Source: JABDAD01 sp964409695 (GTDB lineage: Bacteria; Pseudomonadota; Alphaproteobacteria; Rickettsiales; Rickettsiaceae). Taken from it: 22,385 nucleotides of DNA. Both the position numbers and the translations under genes were made by a program. This document shows positions 7,956 through 14,779 of the stretch, one piece after another. The notes beneath the pieces were generated by a model. It was not told the DNA's origin and did no database searches. It saw only the letters and a list, made by a program, of their open reading frames with translations. Numbering within the stretch: the stretch's first letter is position 1; each line of letters opens with the position of its first letter. The DNA is taken from contig CAYPDX010000021.1 in the NCBI GenBank assembly GCA_964409695.1, positions 1 through 22,385 of the forward strand. The letters are read 5' to 3'.

Positions 7956-9412
7956 CTACCGTTACCACTAGCAATTAAATGACCCGCTCCATCAAAATTA
8001 TTTGATATAAATAATAGAGAAATTAAAACTACAGCCACAATCCTCATTCCGTTTGCAGCATTGTTGTTTATAAGATAATTCACCTCTATTTCACTTTCTC
8101 TAAATAGTTTCATTACTATTCTAGAATATGTAAGAACAAATAAAAAAGAACAGAGTGCTAATAGAATAACTAGCTTTATATCACTTCCAACTTCTTTAAA
8201 AAATGATAGTTTATTAAAAAAAGCTTGTGACGGAGGAAGAGCTGCAGCAAAAAATAATATAATAACAAATGTAGATGCTAAATATTTGTTATTCTTTGCA
8301 AAGCCAACTAAATTATCAACAGTAATATTTTCCTTATTTATAGATATTAAAAACAAAACTAAGCCAAGTTTAGTGAAACTATCAACTATAAATAATTTTG
8401 TTAGCAATGACGTGACCTTTGCACCATCAAATGGATATAATATTAGATAATAACCAGCAGAAGCAATAGATGAATATATAATTATGTTTCTAAAATTTTT
8501 CTCTCTAATAACCATAATAGAGCTAAAGATCACAGATGTATAACCTATTAAATTAATATAAAATAAAGCCTTTCCACTTATTAAATTTATTATATAGCTA
8601 AATTTTAAAAGGATAACTATCGCGCATAACACACTGATATTTATAAAAAAACACAGAATAATAGGAGAAGTTGTACTATATGATTTTATCTTCCAGCTAT
8701 GAAGTGGGAAGGAAGCAATTTTTACTAGAATTCCAACGATTAAAAAAGCTAAAATATATTTAGCATTTCCTTGGTTAACTTGGAAATAATATTTTATATC
8801 AGAAAGATTCAAAGAACCTACTAAACTTAATATAATACCTATGGAGATAAGAATAAATGTGGCCGAGAGAGTTCCAATTACAAGATACTCAAATGCACTT
8901 ACTAGAGATTTTCTATCATTGCTAATAGCTATTAATGGGTAAGTTGCAAGCGAAGCCAGTTCAAGGAAAACATAAAGATTAAACACATCATTTGTTAATA
9001 ATATACCCGAATACCCCGTTTCTACAAACAAGAACAAAGCATAAACTATATGCTCTCTCCCGCTCTTCATAAGGGTTTCAACATTTTTTTTTAACGATGA
9101 AAAACAAAATATACCAAACAAAGTGCAAAAAACAGATAAGATTAATACTGAGTAAATTGATGTTCCATCTATTTTGAACTCTATTCCAACTGGCCGAACC
9201 CAATCGCCAAATACGTAATAATTTGTCTCAGTATAATTTTGTAATAAAGTTAGAGATAGAAAAACCATCATAAGGTTAGTTATTACAAATAAATTTCTGG
9301 CTACAGCCTTATTTGCTAGTAGCAATATAATAAAGCTTGAAAGCATTGGGAGTACAACTAGTAAAGCTGGTAAATTATTTAATAGATTAATCACGTTCAA
9401 GATCATCCTCAT
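7952..9412 (-). CDS. mrpD: MrpD-like Na+/H+ antiporter subunit (divergent)
   Basis: Membrane subunit of a multi-subunit Mrp-type antiporter, 486 residues and about 14 helices, placed directly after mrpC as in standard mrp operons. The TM5 glutamate lies in NLYVFLELASLATYPLI and the TM7 lysine in GILVKIASFPLHSW. The stretch after HSW is diverged (KIKSYSTTSPIILCFF) where MrpD usually reads LPDAYxAAPSPVSA, and no lysine is found in the following helix. The gene overlaps mrpC by 26 bases and the next gene by 4. The ATG at 9410-9412 has no ideal Shine-Dalgarno, and a TTG four codons later lies six bases past TGAGG, so the exact start is uncertain by a few residues. Confidence 0.88.
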   Translation of the reverse strand: MRMILNVINLLNNLPALLVVLPMLSSFIILLLANKAVARNLFVITNLMMVFLSLTLLQNYTETNYYVFGDWVRPVGIEFKIDGTSIYSVLILSVFCTLFGIFCFSSLKKNVETLMKSGREHIVYALFLFVETGYSGILLTNDVFNLYVFLELASLATYPLIAISNDRKSLVSAFEYLVIGTLSATFILISIGIILSLVGSLNLSDIKYYFQVNQGNAKYILAFLIVGILVKIASFPLHSWKIKSYSTTSPIILCFFINISVLCAIVILLKFSYIINLISGKALFYINLIGYTSVIFSSIMVIREKNFRNIIIYSSIASAGYYLILYPFDGAKVTSLLTKLFIVDSFTKLGLVLFLISINKENITVDNLVGFAKNNKYLASTFVIILFFAAALPPSQAFFNKLSFFKEVGSDIKLVILLALCSFLFVLTYSRIVMKLFRESEIEVNYLINNNAANGMRIVAVVLISLLFISNNFDGAGHLIASGNGR

Positions 9413-9725
9413 CTAATGTATTGAAACTTCTATAGATTCTAATGAGAAGCACAAGCGCAACAGATAAAGTAGCGAAACCAACAACTATTGCTGTAAGCAT
9501 TAACACATGAGGAAGTGGATTTGAGTATATTACACCCTCAATCTCTCTTTTAATGGGCGGTAAAGCATTGAACACCTTCCCAAGAGAAATATAAAACACT
9601 AAAACTCCAACTTGAAATAAACATAATCCTATTGTTTTTCTAAAAAAATTCCTTGAAGCAACTAGCATATATATGCCGAAAATAAATATTAAAACTGATA
9701 GATAATATGGAGCTTCATCTAGCAT
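9387..9725 (-). CDS. mrpC: Mrp antiporter subunit C (NuoK-like)
   Basis: Small NuoK-like membrane subunit of the Mrp cation/proton antiporter, 112 residues with three helices, the normal family size. The diagnostic C-terminal block is SNPLPHVLMLTAIVVGFATLS, and GIYMLVASRNFFRKTIGL marks the first helix and loop. It overlaps mrpB by 7 bases upstream and the mrpD-like gene by 26 bases downstream, consistent with one translationally coupled operon. Confidence 0.93.
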   Translation of the reverse strand: MLDEAPYYLSVLIFIFGIYMLVASRNFFRKTIGLCLFQVGVLVFYISLGKVFNALPPIKREIEGVIYSNPLPHVLMLTAIVVGFATLSVALVLLIRIYRSFNTLDEDDLERD

Positions 9726-10111
9726 TTTTTTAGCTCCAAAAATATAAAAATCATTACAGAACTCACAGTTATGGCTACTCCAAGCTCGACAGTCATTATA
9801 CCAAGCGACTGTGAATTAAGCGAGTAGTAATTTAAAAAATTCTTTTCATCAAAAACTGAAAAAAGCCCTGTTAGCAAATATATAAGAACGCCAAAAGAAG
9901 CAATTTTCAGAAATAAGCTAGAATCAACAAAAGAAGAAAGATCTTTTACTGATAAATCATACCCAATCAAGCAGGAGGCGAATATTGCACCAGCCTGAAA
10001 TCCACCGCCAGGTGAAATTTCTCCAAAAATCTGAATATAACCAGCAAAACAAATAATAAACGGCGCGATGAATTTTGTTATTAAAAAATTTATCTGATTA
10101 TTTTTCTTCAT
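9719..10111 (-). CDS. mrpB: Mrp antiporter subunit B (MnhB domain)
   Basis: Integral membrane subunit of the Mrp Na+/H+ antiporter, 130 residues with about four helices. The family hallmark SPGGGFQAGAI is at about residues 33-43, followed by CLIGYDLS. Its start lies inside the end of the MbhD/MbhE-like gene (14-base overlap), and its end overlaps mrpC by 7 bases. MrpB is often fused to the MrpA C-terminus in other bacteria. Here it is a separate gene directly downstream of that C-terminal module, which keeps the same order. Confidence 0.93.
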   Translation of the reverse strand: MKKNNQINFLITKFIAPFIICFAGYIQIFGEISPGGGFQAGAIFASCLIGYDLSVKDLSSFVDSSLFLKIASFGVLIYLLTGLFSVFDEKNFLNYYSLNSQSLGIMTVELGVAITVSSVMIFIFLELKKC

Positions 10112-10649
10112 CTTTTAGCCCCAAAATTCCATATATAGCTACTGCAGCGATGAGAATGACGGCTGTTTCGCACAATGTATCTAGCCCTCTGTAACTTGCT
10201 AGTATAGCAGCAACAAATGCTGGGACTCCTATCTCATAAACTGTATTTTCTAAATAATAGTCAGCAACTCCTGAATTTATAATATTAGCTGAGTCGCCAA
10301 TTTTTGGTAAAATATCCTGCAAAATTACAAAAAATATAATTGTACATATGCTTGAAATAATTGCTAATAAGCTTTTTACATTAAAAGATTTCTCATTATC
10401 AGATTCAGGTACTTTCGTTGCAAAGAGAATAAGTACAACTGTAGATAGACACGCTCCTATGGCCGCTTCAGTCATTGCAACATCAGGAGCATCAAGCAGT
10501 AAATATACAAGGCATATAATTATACTAAAACTAGAAAAAGCGAAAATTCGTGTTAAGTTTCTTTTAGCGCATGCCATGCAAAGCAAAGAAATTATAACAG
10601 CAAAGCTGATCAGCGAAAAAAGTAAGTTAAAATTACTATGATCTAGCAT
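10098..10649 (-). CDS. MbhD/MbhE-like subunit equivalent to the MrpA C-terminus
   Basis: Membrane subunit of about 183 residues made of two modules normally at the C-terminus of MrpA. The first is a DUF4040/MbhD domain with LLDAPDVAMTEAAIGACLS. The second is an MbhE domain with SYRGLDTLCETAVILIAAV. The ND5-like antiporter half of MrpA is absent upstream. I chose ATG 10647-10649 (protein starting MLDHSNFN) because it begins 7 bases after the mrpG stop. A longer form from TTG 10689-10691 would overlap mrpG by 35 bases and shows no Shine-Dalgarno. The C-terminus overlaps mrpB by 14 bases. Confidence 0.85.
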   Translation of the reverse strand: MLDHSNFNLLFSLISFAVIISLLCMACAKRNLTRIFAFSSFSIIICLVYLLLDAPDVAMTEAAIGACLSTVVLILFATKVPESDNEKSFNVKSLLAIISSICTIIFFVILQDILPKIGDSANIINSGVADYYLENTVYEIGVPAFVAAILASYRGLDTLCETAVILIAAVAIYGILGLKDEEK

Positions 10650-10656
10650 ATATATA

Positions 10657-10953
10657 TTACAAATTTTTATTTTTATAAGCAGATTTAGCAAGTGAGAAGG
10701 TTACAAGAGGTGATAATAAAAAAGATAAAACAATAAGCAGTAAATATTTCAAACTAAGCAAAGACCATCCAGATATAAAAGCTAATCCAAAATAGCACAT
10801 AGGATAACCAAGACTATCTGCGATACTTGTTGCATGAAGCTTACAAAATACATCAGGCATCCTTTTAAAACCAAAAATTGCCGTACTCACAAAGAATAGC
10901 CCAGCAGTTATTAAAACATAACCTAAATAATAACTAATTATCTGCATCTTCAT
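10657..10953 (-). CDS. mrpG: Mrp antiporter subunit G (MnhG/PhaG)
   Basis: Small membrane subunit of the Mrp antiporter, 98 residues with three helices. The family motif GFKRMPDVFCKLHATSIADSLG (G-x-x-R-x-P-D with the K-L-H-A-T block) is clear. The reading frame opens at 10953, overlapping the SURF1 gene end by 20 bases. The second in-frame ATG (10945-10947) is better placed, 7 bases after AGAAGG, so the true start may be two codons in. Standard mrp operons put G last, whereas here it comes first. Confidence 0.92.
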   Translation of the reverse strand: MKMQIISYYLGYVLITAGLFFVSTAIFGFKRMPDVFCKLHATSIADSLGYPMCYFGLAFISGWSLLSLKYLLLIVLSFLLSPLVTFSLAKSAYKNKNL

Positions 10954-11659
10954 ACCTTCTCAAACAAATATAATAATATATGTAACATAAAACAGCAGCA
11001 AGTCCAAACCAAGTTGCCGCATATTCTAGGTGATCATTTCGTACTTTAATCATCATATTAGGAGTTATATCATAAATTTTAGTTTTAAACATTTTTTGTG
11101 TAGATAAAGCAGCTATAAAATACTCATGCAATGTAAGATTCATCTCTCTTGCTATTTCAGATACATCAAGAGTAAAACATATTTTATTTTTATAATCATT
11201 TCTCGGTAAAAGTACTGATTGATCTTCAGAAAATAATAAAATGCCATTTATGTCAGCTTCTTTTCTCTCATTGATTTCTTGTAGTATAGATTCTTTGTCG
11301 TTATTCTTAACCCATCCAATTAACGACAGGAAAACTCTATTTTTGGAATCTTGAATAGGTATAATTAAGTAAGCGCCATCTTCATATTTTGCTCCAGGAT
11401 GCCTTCTATAAAGCCACATTGCCTTTTCTATTAGGAACACTCCCTTCACTCCAATTTTACTATATAAAGCATTTTTTTGATCAATTGAGTCTATTGTCTT
11501 TACAGGCTCCTCTATAGATTTAAACACACTATCTATATAAGTGTTTTTTGCATTTAATCTATATAATTGCCAGCTTCCTAAATAAATAAGTATTACAAAG
11601 GTTACAGAGAAGAAAATGAAAAAAATGTTGTTTTTATTAAATAATTTTTGAAAGCACAT
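10934..11659 (-). CDS. surf1: SURF1-family cytochrome oxidase assembly protein
   Basis: Inner-membrane protein that helps build heme-copper cytochrome c oxidase, probably in heme a delivery. It has the SURF1 layout. An N-terminal helix leads into LGSWQLYRL, a periplasmic domain contains MWLYRRHPGAKYEDGAYLIIPI, and RNDHLEYAATWFGLAAVL opens the second helix, followed by a short basic tail. I prefer the ATG at 11657-11659 (241 residues). An ATG at 11681-11683 in the same frame would be only three bases past a near-perfect extended -10 box, so it would lie at or upstream of the transcription start. The gene overlaps mrpG by 20 bases and heads the operon through ftsK. Confidence 0.92.
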   Translation of the reverse strand: MCFQKLFNKNNIFFIFFSVTFVILIYLGSWQLYRLNAKNTYIDSVFKSIEEPVKTIDSIDQKNALYSKIGVKGVFLIEKAMWLYRRHPGAKYEDGAYLIIPIQDSKNRVFLSLIGWVKNNDKESILQEINERKEADINGILLFSEDQSVLLPRNDYKNKICFTLDVSEIAREMNLTLHEYFIAALSTQKMFKTKIYDITPNMMIKVRNDHLEYAATWFGLAAVLCYIYYYICLRRYEDADN

Positions 11660-11685
11660 CTTGTTTATACATTTTATAATCATAT

Positions 11686-11694
11686 ATTATATCA
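11686..11694 (-). promoter_or_regulatory. Extended -10 promoter for the SURF1-mrp-ftsK operon
   Basis: On the minus strand 11694-11686 reads TGATATAAT, a perfect TGn plus TATAAT extended -10. The expected start of transcription is near 11679. No good -35 is seen, which extended -10 promoters can do without. The next promoter-like sequence on this strand before the operon was not found. The 82 bases between 11659 and 11742 also have to drive the divergent secreted-protein gene, for which TTGTTT (11661-11666), 18 bases, TATTAT (11685-11690) on the plus strand is a weak candidate. Confidence 0.45.
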
Positions 11695-11741
11695 CATGTA
11701 TAGAATTTATACATTTGAGAAAAATGTTTACAAGAGGGAAT

Positions 11742-12479
11742 ATGAATAATAGAGCTTTATTACTTCTACTGATACTTCTTTTGAATCAGAACGCGATAGC
11801 AATAGATTCAGAAATACCGCCTTCACAAATTCAAGAGATAAAAAAAGAATCTACAAGCAAAAAACCCACTAGACGCCCGAGTATAAAGGCAATTGCTATC
11901 GGCGTTGAAAAAGCATTAGTCGCAATAAAAAATGATCCATTTTCTGAAAATAGTATTTGGGATATAGAATATTTAAATAGAGATCATGAAGTTTCTGACT
12001 TACTCAAAAAATTCGTTGCTGACGAATATGCAACAAAAGCAAAGAAGTTAAATTTTGATGGTATGTCTAAAGATCAAATTATAAAAAAAATTCTTAGTGA
12101 AGGTTTTATAAAAAAAGACCCAGAAGCAAAAGTTGATCAATTATTAGGTCGCGCTAAAGATAGAGAAGTTCAAGATAGTGGAGATATTTACATAGCGAGC
12201 GATGGCTCAATGATCATATTGAAAGAAGAATCAAAATATAGGCACAATAGACCACAAGCTTATATAGTTAAAGCAGCTCTAAAAAATCCAACAGGCCCTT
12301 CAACATGGCAGAATGAAGCCTTTAAAATAACAAAGGACGGTTTTCCAGTTCCAAAAGGTCCTAAGCAAAGCCATGGTTTAAAGATTCATGCACCTAATAC
12401 TTCTGGACAAGATGAAGATAAAGGTTGGATTGATTTAATTATGGAAGAAGTCCATTCTGATATTGACGGTAAAAAATAA
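11742..12479 (+). CDS. Secreted protein of unknown function, possibly toxin-like
   Basis: Unrecognised 245-residue protein with a clear Sec signal peptide: MNNRALLLLLILLL then NQNAIA, with likely cleavage after Ala20 (AIA|ID). I chose ATG 11742-11744 because GAGGG lies five bases upstream and the signal peptide then begins properly. An open frame extends upstream to 11661 but lacks a ribosome site and would run into the SURF1 promoter. The mature part has a Lys/Ser/Thr-rich stretch (about 30-50), a helical middle (about 50-145), and a C-terminal block. That block contains IASDGSMIILKEES, RPQAYIVKAAL, WQNEAFKITKDGFPVPKGP and HGLKIH. The pattern 'DGS...K...RP...NEAFK...DG.PVPK.P' resembles C-terminal domains I associate with polymorphic toxins, a weak impression only. 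No immunity gene is adjacent. Confidence 0.72.
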   Translation: MNNRALLLLLILLLNQNAIAIDSEIPPSQIQEIKKESTSKKPTRRPSIKAIAIGVEKALVAIKNDPFSENSIWDIEYLNRDHEVSDLLKKFVADEYATKAKKLNFDGMSKDQIIKKILSEGFIKKDPEAKVDQLLGRAKDREVQDSGDIYIASDGSMIILKEESKYRHNRPQAYIVKAALKNPTGPSTWQNEAFKITKDGFPVPKGPKQSHGLKIHAPNTSGQDEDKGWIDLIMEEVHSDIDGKK

Positions 12480-12503
12480 CATTTCGCTTCTTCAAAAAGG
12501 CTC

Positions 12504-12584
12504 GTCTTCCTAGGCTTAACTCGGGATTTACTCTTCTTGCTAACTTTAGTAAAAAAGTGGATCCAGAGTCAAGCCATTGATGAC
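12504..12584. repeat. Intergenic inverted-repeat element A (palindromic element)
   Basis: Two 29-base arms, 12504-12532 and 12556-12584, match in inverted orientation at 21 of 29 positions. Both read GTC-T-C...GGCTT-ACTC-GGAT from the outer end, and they enclose a 23-base loop. The arm pattern GTCAT...CTTGA...GGATCC recurs in the element at 20286-20392. This resembles the palindromic repeats scattered between genes in Rickettsia and Wolbachia relatives. It lies between the secreted-protein stop and the groES promoter. The imperfect arms and the lack of a T-run make terminator function doubtful. Confidence 0.65.
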
Positions 12585-12621
12585 ATCTTATAAAATAATC
12601 TTTTTAATTTAACGCACCCCA

Positions 12622-12649
12622 CTTGAACTAAAAAATCTTACGCATATAT
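12622..12649 (+). promoter_or_regulatory. RpoH (sigma-32) heat-shock promoter of groESL
   Basis: CTTGAA at 12622-12627 and CATATAT at 12643-12649 fit the alphaproteobacterial RpoH consensus CTTG-N17-CYTATNT. The spacer after CTTG is exactly 17 bases, and only the second base of the -10 element mismatches. Transcription would begin near 12655, giving a leader of about 60 bases before groES. RpoH control of groESL is standard in this class. Confidence 0.7.
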
Positions 12650-12666
12650 ACCATAACATGGGGCAC

Positions 12667-12679
12667 TCAACTTAGTTGA
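12667..12679. promoter_or_regulatory. Palindrome in the groESL leader
   Basis: TCAACTTAGTTGA is a perfect 6+1+6 inverted repeat about 12 bases downstream of the predicted start of transcription. Just before it, GGGCACTC (12661-12668) contains the GCACTC core of a CIRCE half-site, but the expected GAGTGC partner nine bases on is absent (GATATT instead). It may be an operator or a small leader hairpin, or it may be chance. Confidence 0.3.
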
Positions 12680-12717
12680 TATTGCCTGTAATTATAAATA
12701 TATAGAGAGGTTATGAT

Positions 12718-13014
12718 ATGAGTTTTCCTTTTATTCCTTTACACGATAAAGTAGCAGTAATGCCAATAGAAGATGAGACAAAAACTTCTGGTGGAATTAT
12801 TATCCCAGATTCTGCTAAAGAAAAACCAATGAGAGGCAAAATACTCGCTGTTGGTGACGGAGCAAGAAAAGACAATGGCGAAATCATCCCTATGCAAGTT
12901 AAGGTTGGCGATGTCGTTTTATATGGTAAATGGGGCGGAACAGAAGTCAAAATAGGTTCTGATACTATAATGGTGATGAAAGAATCTGACATTCTTGGAA
13001 AAATTAAAAACTAA
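12718..13014 (+). CDS. groES: Co-chaperonin GroES (Hsp10)
   Basis: Heptameric lid of the GroEL folding chamber, cytosolic. Its 98 residues are the family length. Visible hallmarks are PLHDKVAVMPIEDETKTSGGIIIPDSAKEKP, given here only as landmarks: the beta-barrel opening PLHDKV and the mobile-loop segment ETKTSGGIIIP that binds GroEL. Further on lie GKILAVGDG and the closing MVMKESDILG. The ribosome site AGAGAGG (12704-12710) is 7 bases before the ATG at 12718. It is first in a two-gene operon with groEL, 23 bases apart, under the RpoH-type promoter at 12622. Confidence 0.98.
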   Translation: MSFPFIPLHDKVAVMPIEDETKTSGGIIIPDSAKEKPMRGKILAVGDGARKDNGEIIPMQVKVGDVVLYGKWGGTEVKIGSDTIMVMKESDILGKIKN

Positions 13015-13037
13015 TAGAAATTTATGAGGAGATAATT

Positions 13038-14687
13038 ATGGCTAAAAAAATATTACACGGCGCAAAAGCTAGAGAAAAAATGCTAAGAGGCGTAGATATT
13101 CTTGCTGATACAGTAAAAGTAACATTAGGCCCAAGAGGACGTAACGTTGCAATAGAACAATCATTTGGAGCACCTCGCTTAACTAAAGATGGTGTTACAG
13201 TTGCTAAATCTATTGATCTCAAAGATCGAGAAATGAATCTTGGAGCGCAGCTTCTTAAAAATGTTGCAAGCAAAACAAATGACATGGCAGGAGATGGAAC
13301 AACCACTGCAACTGTTCTAGCTCAAGCAATTGCCCGCGAGGGGCATAAAGCAGTAGCAGCTGGCATGAACCCTATGGACCTTAAAAGAGGCGTAGACCTT
13401 GCGGTTATCCATGTTATTGAAGAATTAAAAAAACGTAGCCGTAAAATTAGCAGCCAAAATGAAATAGCCCAAGTTGGAACTATTTCAGCAAATGGTGACG
13501 CAGAAATCGGTAATAAAATTGCAGAAGCAATGGAAAAGGTCGGTAAAGAAGGTGTTATTACAGTTGAAGAAGCAAAAAATTTCAGTTTTGAAGTTGATGT
13601 TGTTGAAGGAATGATGTTTGATCGTGGATATCTTTCTCCATATTTCGTAACAAATACGGAAAAAATGATTACTGAGCTTGAGAATCCATTTATTTTATTA
13701 ATGGACAAAAAACTCACTAGCTTACAATCAATTCTACCTCTCCTTGAGTCTGTTGTCCAAACCTCTAGGCCGCTTTTAGTAGTTGCGGAAGATGTTGAAG
13801 GCGAAGCACTTGCTACTCTTGTTGTAAATAAGCTTAGAGGCGGACTGAAAGTTGCTGCTGTAAAAGCTCCTGGATTTGGCGACAGAAGAAAATCTATGCT
13901 CGATGATATAGCTATTCTAACAGGTGGACAAGTTTTCAGCGATGATCTTGGTATCAAGCTCGAAAATGTAGATGTAACGATGATGGGAAAGGCTAAAAAA
14001 GTTACAATCACAAAAGATAATACCACAATAGTTGATGGCGGAGGCAATAAAACTGAAATCGAAGCTAGATGCGCACAGATTCGCAAACAAATTATTGATA
14101 CTACTTCCGATTATGACAAAGAAAAACTCCAAGAAAGACTGGCAAAGCTAACAGGAGGTGTTGCCGTATTGAAAGTTGGAGGAGCTACAGAGATTGAAGT
14201 CAAAGAAAGAAAAGACCGTGTGGAAGATGCTTTGCATGCAACCCGTGCTGCTGTTGAAGAAGGTATTGTTCCTGGTGGCGGAATTAGTCTTTTCTATGCT
14301 TCTAAGAATCTTACATCTTTAAAAGGCGAGAATGAAGATCAACAAGCAGGTATCAATATAATTAAAAAAGCCTTGCAAGCTCCACTACGTCAAATCGTAG
14401 AAAACTCAGGAATTGATGGAGCTATTGTTGTTGGTAAACTTCTTGAGAGCAAAGATGAAAACTATGGATTCAATGCTCAAACAATGGAATATACTGATAT
14501 GTATAAGGCAGGAATTATTGATCCAGCTAAAGTCGTACGTACAGCTTTCCAAGACGCAGCATCAGTTGCAGCTCTTATCATAACAACTGAAGCTATGGTG
14601 ACAGAAGAGCCATTAGAAGAAAAAGCCCCTTCAATGCCAGCTGGAATGGGCGGCGGAATGGGTGGTATGGGAGGAATGGACTTCTAA
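13038..14687 (+). CDS. groEL: Chaperonin GroEL (Hsp60)
   Basis: ATP-driven double-ring chaperonin that folds cytosolic proteins with GroES. It has 549 residues, full length. The equatorial ATP-binding segments LGPRGRNVAIE and AGDGTTTATVLAQ are near residues 30-96, and GGGISL is near 413-418. The apical-domain sequence DRGYLSPYFVTN is near 199-210. The C-terminal Gly-Gly-Met tail (GMGGGMGGMGGMDF) is intact. A strong Shine-Dalgarno AGGAGA precedes the ATG. The base composition is less AT-rich than in the neighbouring membrane-protein genes, as expected for a highly expressed gene. No truncation is seen. Confidence 0.99.
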   Translation: MAKKILHGAKAREKMLRGVDILADTVKVTLGPRGRNVAIEQSFGAPRLTKDGVTVAKSIDLKDREMNLGAQLLKNVASKTNDMAGDGTTTATVLAQAIAREGHKAVAAGMNPMDLKRGVDLAVIHVIEELKKRSRKISSQNEIAQVGTISANGDAEIGNKIAEAMEKVGKEGVITVEEAKNFSFEVDVVEGMMFDRGYLSPYFVTNTEKMITELENPFILLMDKKLTSLQSILPLLESVVQTSRPLLVVAEDVEGEALATLVVNKLRGGLKVAAVKAPGFGDRRKSMLDDIAILTGGQVFSDDLGIKLENVDVTMMGKAKKVTITKDNTTIVDGGGNKTEIEARCAQIRKQIIDTTSDYDKEKLQERLAKLTGGVAVLKVGGATEIEVKERKDRVEDALHATRAAVEEGIVPGGGISLFYASKNLTSLKGENEDQQAGINIIKKALQAPLRQIVENSGIDGAIVVGKLLESKDENYGFNAQTMEYTDMYKAGIIDPAKVVRTAFQDAASVAALIITTEAMVTEEPLEEKAPSMPAGMGGGMGGMGGMDF

Positions 14688-14708
14688 TACCGAGAACTAA
14701 ATGAATAA

Positions 14709-14768
14709 CACTCTCCAAATCACATAAAACAAGTATATAGCTTTGGCTTTAGTGTTCTTTGGAGAGTG
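14709..14768. terminator. Long-loop inverted repeat between groEL and its convergent neighbour
   Basis: CACTCTCCAAA (14709-14719) and TTTGGAGAGTG (14758-14768) are perfect 11-base arms around a 38-base loop. A second pairing, AACACT (14707-14712) with AGTGTT (14751-14756), would compete with it. It sits in the 92-base gap between two convergent stops, where a two-way terminator is expected. Neither strand has a T-run after the stem, so it is not a classic intrinsic terminator. Confidence 0.45.
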
Positions 14769-14779
14769 AGGTTAGAATC

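Noticed and set aside
6468..10649. Part of a complex I (nuo) operon
   Set aside because: The NuoK-, NuoM- and NuoN-like subunits occur with MnhB, MnhG and MbhD/E-type subunits and without any peripheral-arm gene, which defines an Mrp-type antiporter.
10650..10691. TTG start giving a 197-residue MbhD/E-like protein
   Set aside because: No Shine-Dalgarno, a 35-base overlap with mrpG, and extra residues outside the domain; the ATG at 10649 is better.
12661..12690. A complete CIRCE operator before groES
   Set aside because: Only the GCACTC half is present; the right arm does not match GAGTGCTAA.
12676..12704. A sigma-70 promoter for groES: TTGATA, 17 bases, TATATA
   Set aside because: Its start would fall near 12711, after the Shine-Dalgarno and only about 7 bases from the ATG. 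The RpoH-type promoter upstream fits better.
13322..14086. A 254-codon open frame antisense to groEL (and smaller ones at 13022-13306 and 13917-14132)
   Set aside because: They mirror the GroEL codons, have Ser/Thr/Leu-rich composition typical of antisense shadows, and show no ribosome site or domain.
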